The position numbers and the translations under genes were made by a program. Below are positions 58,442 to 64,000 of a stretch of DNA of 64,000 nucleotides, piece by piece. The stretch lies in contig JAJFFN010000016.1 of NCBI GenBank assembly GCA_021776635.1, forward strand, positions 62,001-126,000, in the 5' to 3' direction. Position 1 is the first letter of the stretch. Every line of letters starts with the position of its first letter. The DNA comes from Robiginitomaculum sp. (lineage in GTDB: Bacteria; Pseudomonadota; Alphaproteobacteria; Caulobacterales; Maricaulaceae). The notes beneath the pieces were generated by a model, which did no database searches, had not been told where the DNA came from, and saw only the letters and a program-made list of their open reading frames with translations.

Positions 58442-59923
58442 ATGTTCGCGCCAATAAAACGTCTCATAAAAAATACAGTTTTTCGCCTGTCAATGGTCGC
58501 AGCAGCTTTGTTTGTGCTGTCATCATTGATAGTCCTTGGCTATATATATTTTGCTACAGTTGTCTCAGATTTAAACCGTGTCGACAATACGATGGAGTTG
58601 GAGATTGATGAGCTTACAAAAATTTATGAAACCCTTGGGCCCATAGTTTTAAACCAGGTTATATTTGATCGGGCTTTGCCAAAAGGGGCGAGTAATGTGG
58701 ATAATAATACTTTCTATGTTTTTGAGTATTACGATGAAAAAGGCAACGCAAATGGCGGCGGTAACTTGCCGGCAAAGCGGTTCTTTACGGATCCAGAAAA
58801 AATCCCATTTTGGCGAAAAATACCAGGGTTGAAAAGTGAGCAAACCCGCGAATTTGAATACGCCGTTACGTCGGCAAATGGAGAGGAACAAGGCACAAGA
58901 AGAGCGCGTGGCCGTTTGAAAGAGTTTCTACCGTCCGGCTCCAAATTGTTCATAGCCAAAGATGTTGAAAACATAATGGAGGCAGGGGAAAATGTCACAA
59001 GAGCATTACTGTTTTCGGTCGCTATTGCCTTATCACTTGGGTTGATCTCTGGCATATATATGTCGAGTAGATTTGCCAGACGGATTGCTGCATTTAATAA
59101 ATTAGCAACAGATGTACGTGCAGGTGACCTTAAGCAACGTGTCCCGCGAAATGATAGCGGCGATGAGCTAGATGTGTTGGCAGAACATCTCAATGCAATG
59201 CTTGACCATATTGATACTTTAATGGTTGCGATGCGCTATGCGGGTGACAGTATTGCTCATGATCTCCGCTCTCCTTTAACACGGTTGCATACAAGGTTGG
59301 CGACGGCTGGAAGCGAAGTAACTGATGAAATCGCAAAGCAGGCACTTTACGAAGCTTCTAACGATGCGGGTGACTTACTCCGCACTTTTGAAGGTGTCTT
59401 GCGCATTGCAAGGTTGGAAGCTGGTGAGCGCCGTGAAATGTTGGTACCATTGGATCCAAGGCTGGTTTTAGAAGATATGGCGGAATTATATGAGCCGTCT
59501 TGTGAAGATGCTGGGTTGGATTTTGCGTTGGAAATTGACGGCAAGCATAATATTAGGGCAGACCGAGGTTTGCTTTCACAAGCAGTTTCAAATTTAGTTG
59601 AGAATGCAATAAAATACACACCAAGTGGTGGAGCAATTACTGTACGCTTGCGTAAAATTCGCTCGGGCCGTTCGGAGATATCTATTACCGACACAGGCCC
59701 GGGCATTCCGACAAATGAACGAAGCCGTGTGAAGGAACGGTTTGTAAGGTTAGAGAAAAGCAGAACGGAACCAGGCAGTGGCTTGGGGCTTGCACTTGTT
59801 GATGCGGTTGCAGAACTTCATCAAGCAAAGTTTGAGATTTCTGATGGACCAGGAGGTGAGGGAAATCCGATGCCTGGTTTACGCGTAGCTATTATTTTCC
59901 CACGAATTAAGCGGAAAAAATGA
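58442..59923 (+). CDS. sensor histidine kinase with HAMP domain
   Basis: A 493-residue kinase: membrane helices at about 17-40 and 187-207 around a 140-residue periplasmic domain, HAMP domain, acceptor His273 (SIAHDLRSPLTRLH), then ATPase domain (NLVENAIKYTPSGG, DTGPGIP, GSGLGLALVDAV). Its stop overlaps the start of glnE by four bases (ATGA), so the ribosome can pass from kinase to GlnE. The stimulus is unknown; being next to degP suggests periplasmic stress. Confidence 0.91.
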   Translation: MFAPIKRLIKNTVFRLSMVAAALFVLSSLIVLGYIYFATVVSDLNRVDNTMELEIDELTKIYETLGPIVLNQVIFDRALPKGASNVDNNTFYVFEYYDEKGNANGGGNLPAKRFFTDPEKIPFWRKIPGLKSEQTREFEYAVTSANGEEQGTRRARGRLKEFLPSGSKLFIAKDVENIMEAGENVTRALLFSVAIALSLGLISGIYMSSRFARRIAAFNKLATDVRAGDLKQRVPRNDSGDELDVLAEHLNAMLDHIDTLMVAMRYAGDSIAHDLRSPLTRLHTRLATAGSEVTDEIAKQALYEASNDAGDLLRTFEGVLRIARLEAGERREMLVPLDPRLVLEDMAELYEPSCEDAGLDFALEIDGKHNIRADRGLLSQAVSNLVENAIKYTPSGGAITVRLRKIRSGRSEISITDTGPGIPTNERSRVKERFVRLEKSRTEPGSGLGLALVDAVAELHQAKFEISDGPGGEGNPMPGLRVAIIFPRIKRKK

Positions 59924-62766
59924 TCAATGTGAAGAACACTGATGGCAGCGATTTCGCATTATTCGAGCAACGCATCGAAAATTTATTACCTGTTAATAAT
60001 GAAGAAGATGACACCGACAATTCTTCGGTGACAGGCTTAGAAAACATAATTATGAGCGCCCGTTCAGGTGCCCCGTATTTGGATATGCTCATTTGTAAAT
60101 GGCCTGAGGTTATCGATGCTTTGCATGAAACGGCACCAGAAAATGTTTACACCACCCTAGTTTCCCAAATTGAGGACGGGTTGCTTGATGCCCTCAATAT
60201 AAGTTTGCGCCAAGCCAAACAAAAAGTGCATTTGCTCTCGGCATTGTGTGACTTGGCTGGAGTATGGGATTGGGTACAGGTTTGCCAATGTTTAAGTGAT
60301 TTTGCCGACAGAGCGATGCAAAGACTTATGAATGCAGTGGCGAAAGATTTGAATATAGCAGGTGAAACCGATAACCCTGTGCCTGGATTGTTTGTTTTGG
60401 CTTTGGGAAAATACGGTGCCCGTGAGCTTAATTATTCAAGCGATATAGACCTAATCGTTTTTTATGACCCTGCTCGTATTGATTTGCCAAATCCAGCTCG
60501 TGCGGAACGTACCCTCATCCGCTTTGTTCGTAAATTGATGCGAAGTTTTGATGATATTACGCAGCACGGCTATATATTTCGAACGGATCTACGTCTGCGG
60601 CCTGATCCGCGGGCAACAACGGTAGCCGTTTCTACGCGAACAGCTGAAAGATATTATGAAAGCCTAGGGCAGAATTGGGAGCGTGCTGCTATGATTAAAG
60701 CGCGGCCAGTCGGCGGCGATAAGGTGGCAGCTACAGAGTTTATTGGGGACGTTCTGTCCCCATTCATTTGGCGGCGCAGTTTGGATTTTCATGCCATTGA
60801 CGATGTGCATTCTATTAAGCGACAAATTCAAGCCGGTGCACGCCCAGAGGATATTTCTGCCATAGGCCATGATGTAAAATTAGGGGTTGGCGGTATACGC
60901 GAGATTGAGTTTTTCGTGCAAGTTCAGCAGCTCATTTTGGGGGGGCGCAATAAACAATTACGCACACCGCGCACAATTCAAGGTTTGCAGGCACTCGCTG
61001 ACGGAGGGTTTGTAAACCAGAAAAATGCTAGAACGCTGCAAGAAAAATACGCTGTTCTTAGAAATACTGAGCACCGTATTCAGATGTATGCAGATGAACA
61101 ATCCCATACTTGGCCGCGTGAAGCTTTGCAGCGGATGCAATTGGCATCACTTTGTGGCTATGAAAATTTAGAAGAATGCGAACACGCGCTAAAGGCAACA
61201 TTTTTACAAGTACATGATATATATTGTGATTTGTTTGCAGGCGGGGAGGATTTATCTACGAAAAAGGGTAGCCTTATTTTTACAGGTGTTGAAGCAGAGC
61301 AAATTACACTTAAAACATTTAAAGATTACGGTTTTGTTCGCGGCGCAGAGATTTGGCAAATCATGTCTGATTGGCTTGGCGGGCGCATGCCGGCAACACG
61401 AACTGAACGAGCAAGAGAGCTTCTAACGCGATTGGCACCAAGAATAATAGAGGCTTGTGGGGCAACGGGCTCACCCGATATTGCGTTCTTTAATTTCGCA
61501 GATTTTGCTACAAAATTAAACGCTGGCGTAAATTTATTTTCACTATTTTTGAAAAGGTCTGCCGCTTTAAATTCGTTAATCGAGATGTTGGCAATAGCAC
61601 CAGATTTAGCGCAACAATTATCTGCACGACCAAATTTAATAGATGCACTGACACACCCAAGTTTTTTCGAAAATAAAATGCAGATATCAAATAATTGTTA
61701 CTCTGACATCATCCCAGCAGGCGCAGATTTTGAAACAGCGATGAATGTTGTTAGGCGGGCCGTGCACGAAGATCAATTCATGTTTGCGGCTTCAGTTTTG
61801 CGGGGGCATTCCCCTCAAAACGCAGGCGCTTTATTATCCGATATTGCTGTGGCTGCTCTTACGGCTATGCTGCCAGTCGCGGTTAAAGAGGTTGAGAGGG
61901 TTTACGGTAAGATAGAGGGGAGCATTGCCGTAATTGGTCTCGGCAAGCTTGGTGGGCGAGAGCTTTCTCTTAGATCAGATTTAGATATAATGCTTGTTTA
62001 TGATGACCGTGGGAAAGATAGCGGCCACGATAAATTTAATAAATTGACCCGCAGACTTATCACTGCGCTTTCCAGTATGACTGAGGAAGGCGCCTTGTAT
62101 GAGATTGATATGGCTTTACGGCCTTCTGGAAGGGCAGGACCTTTAGCAGTCTCCCTTTCAGCATTTGAAAAATATTACGATGTTGATGCTTGGACATGGG
62201 AGTTTATGGCTCTGTCGCGCGGGCGTGTCGTTGTGGCCACCCATCCAAAATTTGCAGAAAAGATAGAAAGTAATATTGCCAAGATACTCCGCACCAAAGA
62301 TTATGGGGATTGCCTTTCTAAAGATGTGTTGGATATGCATCAACGACTTCGAATAGAAAAACCAGGTTTTGGAACTTGGGATATAAAAAACACTGAAGGA
62401 GGCTTGCGCGATATAGAATTTATTGCACAATTTTTGATGCTCAAACACAAACCCAAACTCGTGCCAAAGAGTACTATTGACATGTTGGTATTGGCTCGCG
62501 ATGAAAAATGGATTGCGGATGCGCAGGCAAATAAAGTACTGAATGCGACAAAGTTATATCACAAGCTTTTACAAGCATTGGCTGTTACGTTTAGTGGTAA
62601 TTTTAATCCAGATACAGCACCGGATTCTCTAAAGAAATTATTGTTCAGTGTTAGTAAAGAGAAGAATTTTGAAAACCTAGCGCACAGATATACCAAAAGC
62701 TGTGCTGAAATATCAACAATTTTCAAAAATATTCTGCAAGAAAAAGTTAAGCAGCAGGGCGGCTAG
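59920..62766 (+). CDS. glnE: bifunctional glutamine synthetase adenylyltransferase/deadenylase
   Basis: GlnE adds AMP to glutamine synthetase and removes it, under control of PII and glutamine. The 948-residue protein has two nucleotidyltransferase domains of the G-K-x-G-x2-E-x4-SDxD form: GKYGARELNYSSDIDLIVFY at about 161 and GKLGGRELSLRSDLDIMLVYDD at about 673. The regions between and after are the helical regulatory and PII-binding parts. Length is normal. Its start overlaps the kinase stop, and its 3' end overlaps the convergent sensor kinase by 20 bases. Confidence 0.94.
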   Translation: MINVKNTDGSDFALFEQRIENLLPVNNEEDDTDNSSVTGLENIIMSARSGAPYLDMLICKWPEVIDALHETAPENVYTTLVSQIEDGLLDALNISLRQAKQKVHLLSALCDLAGVWDWVQVCQCLSDFADRAMQRLMNAVAKDLNIAGETDNPVPGLFVLALGKYGARELNYSSDIDLIVFYDPARIDLPNPARAERTLIRFVRKLMRSFDDITQHGYIFRTDLRLRPDPRATTVAVSTRTAERYYESLGQNWERAAMIKARPVGGDKVAATEFIGDVLSPFIWRRSLDFHAIDDVHSIKRQIQAGARPEDISAIGHDVKLGVGGIREIEFFVQVQQLILGGRNKQLRTPRTIQGLQALADGGFVNQKNARTLQEKYAVLRNTEHRIQMYADEQSHTWPREALQRMQLASLCGYENLEECEHALKATFLQVHDIYCDLFAGGEDLSTKKGSLIFTGVEAEQITLKTFKDYGFVRGAEIWQIMSDWLGGRMPATRTERARELLTRLAPRIIEACGATGSPDIAFFNFADFATKLNAGVNLFSLFLKRSAALNSLIEMLAIAPDLAQQLSARPNLIDALTHPSFFENKMQISNNCYSDIIPAGADFETAMNVVRRAVHEDQFMFAASVLRGHSPQNAGALLSDIAVAALTAMLPVAVKEVERVYGKIEGSIAVIGLGKLGGRELSLRSDLDIMLVYDDRGKDSGHDKFNKLTRRLITALSSMTEEGALYEIDMALRPSGRAGPLAVSLSAFEKYYDVDAWTWEFMALSRGRVVVATHPKFAEKIESNIAKILRTKDYGDCLSKDVLDMHQRLRIEKPGFGTWDIKNTEGGLRDIEFIAQFLMLKHKPKLVPKSTIDMLVLARDEKWIADAQANKVLNATKLYHKLLQALAVTFSGNFNPDTAPDSLKKLLFSVSKEKNFENLAHRYTKSCAEISTIFKNILQEKVKQQGG

Positions 62767-64000
62767 ACGTTTTGCCGGGCTGTAATTCTAAAGGTTGTGG
62801 GTGCGCCTCTTGAAGATTTGCAACGGGTTCACTATGTTGAGCGGCATTATTTTGGCCAAGTATGTTTTCAATATCAGCAGTAATTTTTGAAATTTCTTGA
62901 CTAACATCTTCTTGTTCTTGTGTTTCTTTTTGGGGTATGATGGGTTTGTTCGGTAGGGAGAAAATTACTGTCGTCCCTTTTCCAATTGTGCTTTCAATTT
63001 TGAATTTACCGCCATGTAATTCCACGAGAGATTTTGATAAAGCCAAGCCAAGGCCTGTGCCTTCTGATTGCCTATTTGCTTTATCGTCAACTTGTTCAAA
63101 AGGCTTGGCTAATTTTTCAATATTTTCCTGTGTAATACCAATTCCAGTATCCGTAACTTTAATAATAATTCCAGATACTTTCGCAATCAACTCGACGCTA
63201 ACTTTTCCCCCCTCAGGTGTGAATTTTACAGCATTGGTGAGTAAATTGAGAAGTACTTGTTTGACAGATCTTGGATCGGCTTCAATTTCGTGAACTTCGG
63301 CAACTTCTACATCAAGCGTTAAGCTTGCGTCGTCCGCCCGCCCTCTAATCATCCTGACAACTTGGGCAACCATTTCATGCATAAACATGATTTCTGTGTT
63401 CAAGGTCATTTTTCCAGCCTCGATTTTAGACATATCCAATATATCATTGATTAGCGATAAGAGGTGTTGCCCGGAAAACAAAATGTCATTAACGTATTCT
63501 TTATAGCGCGGGTCCCCTAAGGGGCCGAACATTTCCTTATTCATTATATCTGAAAATCCATTGATCGCATTTAGTGGTGTGCGCAGTTCATGGCTCATAC
63601 TAGCAAGGAAATTACTCTTGGATTGTGACGCTTCTTCTGCTCGTATTTTTTCACTTTCATATCGTTCTGCTAATTCGACAATACTGCTTTGAGATTTTCT
63701 TAAAATATCCACTGTATTATTCAATGTTAGTTCATTTTCTTTGAGATCAACTTCCCTTTGCCTGAGTTCAGTAATGTCAGTTCCTATACTAACATGTCCA
63801 CCTTCTGCTGTTGGTGTCTCAATGTAACGGATCCAACGACCATTGTTCAGATTGTATTCAACCCAACTCTCTTTTGATGTTTCATAATAAAACTTGTCTT
63901 TGATTGCAGGGCTGGCAAGAAAATCAATACTCGCATGATCCATTCCCACATGCAGGCTTCCTTGAGCTAAACCAAAAAAGCTTTCAAATCGATTATTCCA
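62747..64000 (-). CDS. PAS sensor histidine kinase, 5' part beyond window
   Basis: A cytoplasmic-type hybrid-less kinase whose start lies past the window end; the frame is open to 64000. Visible are a PAS domain (WNNRFESFFGLAQGSLH, YNLNNGRWIRYIETPTAEGGHVSIGTDITELRQRE), a coiled coil, a HisKA domain with the acceptor His in SMSHELRTPLNAI, and an ATPase domain (LLNLLTNAVKFTPEGGKVS, DTGIGI, GTGLGLALSKSLVELHGG). The C-terminal 60 residues are polar and variable (QEQEDVSQEISK). No response regulator is nearby. Its 3' end overlaps glnE by 20 bases. Confidence 0.88.
   Translation of the reverse strand, partial: WNNRFESFFGLAQGSLHVGMDHASIDFLASPAIKDKFYYETSKESWVEYNLNNGRWIRYIETPTAEGGHVSIGTDITELRQREVDLKENELTLNNTVDILRKSQSSIVELAERYESEKIRAEEASQSKSNFLASMSHELRTPLNAINGFSDIMNKEMFGPLGDPRYKEYVNDILFSGQHLLSLINDILDMSKIEAGKMTLNTEIMFMHEMVAQVVRMIRGRADDASLTLDVEVAEVHEIEADPRSVKQVLLNLLTNAVKFTPEGGKVSVELIAKVSGIIIKVTDTGIGITQENIEKLAKPFEQVDDKANRQSEGTGLGLALSKSLVELHGGKFKIESTIGKGTTVIFSLPNKPIIPQKETQEQEDVSQEISKITADIENILGQNNAAQHSEPVANLQEAHPQPLELQPGKTSSRPAA

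Overview
The window reads as chromosomal DNA of an alphaproteobacterium, probably a marine member near Hyphomonadaceae/Maricaulales (the rank is inference). The main signs are a complete gene transfer agent (GTA) head-tail cluster of the Rhodobacter capsulatus type, a PAS_5-family protein, a DnaA-domain-IV-like protein next to a DUF6456 protein, a PuuD-type urate oxidase, an ECF42-type sigma factor with its DGPF/YciI partner, and TonB-receptor biology. Base composition is moderate to AT-rich. Genes are packed tightly, with many ATGA, TAATG and GTGA overlaps. I see no rRNA, tRNA or CRISPR array.

Layout: 1-5040 holds small regulators (PAS_5, DnaA-like, DUF6456), sufE, a cupin-mtnA operon and a YghU-type glutathione transferase. 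5156-7142 is a two-gene RloA/RloB module (AAA ATPase plus RloB), visibly AT-richer than its surroundings and probably anti-phage. 7251-10080 is a bifunctional aldolase/short-chain dehydrogenase plus a second SDR, followed by a TonB-dependent receptor that ends at a clear terminator.

12451-24219 is a purine catabolic locus. Guanine deaminase makes xanthine, XdhA/B (with the maturation factor XdhC) make urate, membrane PuuD makes 5-hydroxyisourate, HiuH and UraD make allantoin, PuuE makes allantoate, allantoicase makes ureidoglycolate, and AllA releases glyoxylate plus urea. A phytanoyl-CoA-dioxygenase-family enzyme and a DUF1643 protein lie in the guaD operon. A class V aminotransferase-fold enzyme with a cysteine-rich tail follows. 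A 179-bp inverted-repeat element (MITE-like) separates it from an MsbA-like ABC exporter.

28137-33836 carries a MaoC dehydratase, a UbiX-type flavin prenyltransferase, a divergent Lrp/alanine dehydrogenase pair, an ECF42 sigma factor whose start codon appears to be ACG, its YciI partner, and a thiolase. 33972-37397 is a large MscK-type mechanosensitive channel.

37465-51851 is the GTA cluster: a candidate small terminase, large terminase, portal, protease, capsid, connectors, tail genes, NlpC/P60 peptidase and the large tail protein. It is interrupted after the terminase by two non-GTA genes, and its tape measure protein is unusually short. A DnaJ-type co-chaperone follows.

52935-64000 is an envelope-sensing region: a PepSY protein, an OmpR-type regulator and kinase, a DUF938 gene carrying a 15-bp tandem repeat, a Do-like protease, a second regulator and kinase translationally coupled to glnE, and a PAS sensor kinase that runs off the window end. 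I found no wholly new multi-gene system. The least explained items are the RloAB module, the ACG-started sigma factor, the two genes inserted in the GTA, the structured repeats, and the PhyH enzyme coupled to guanine deaminase.
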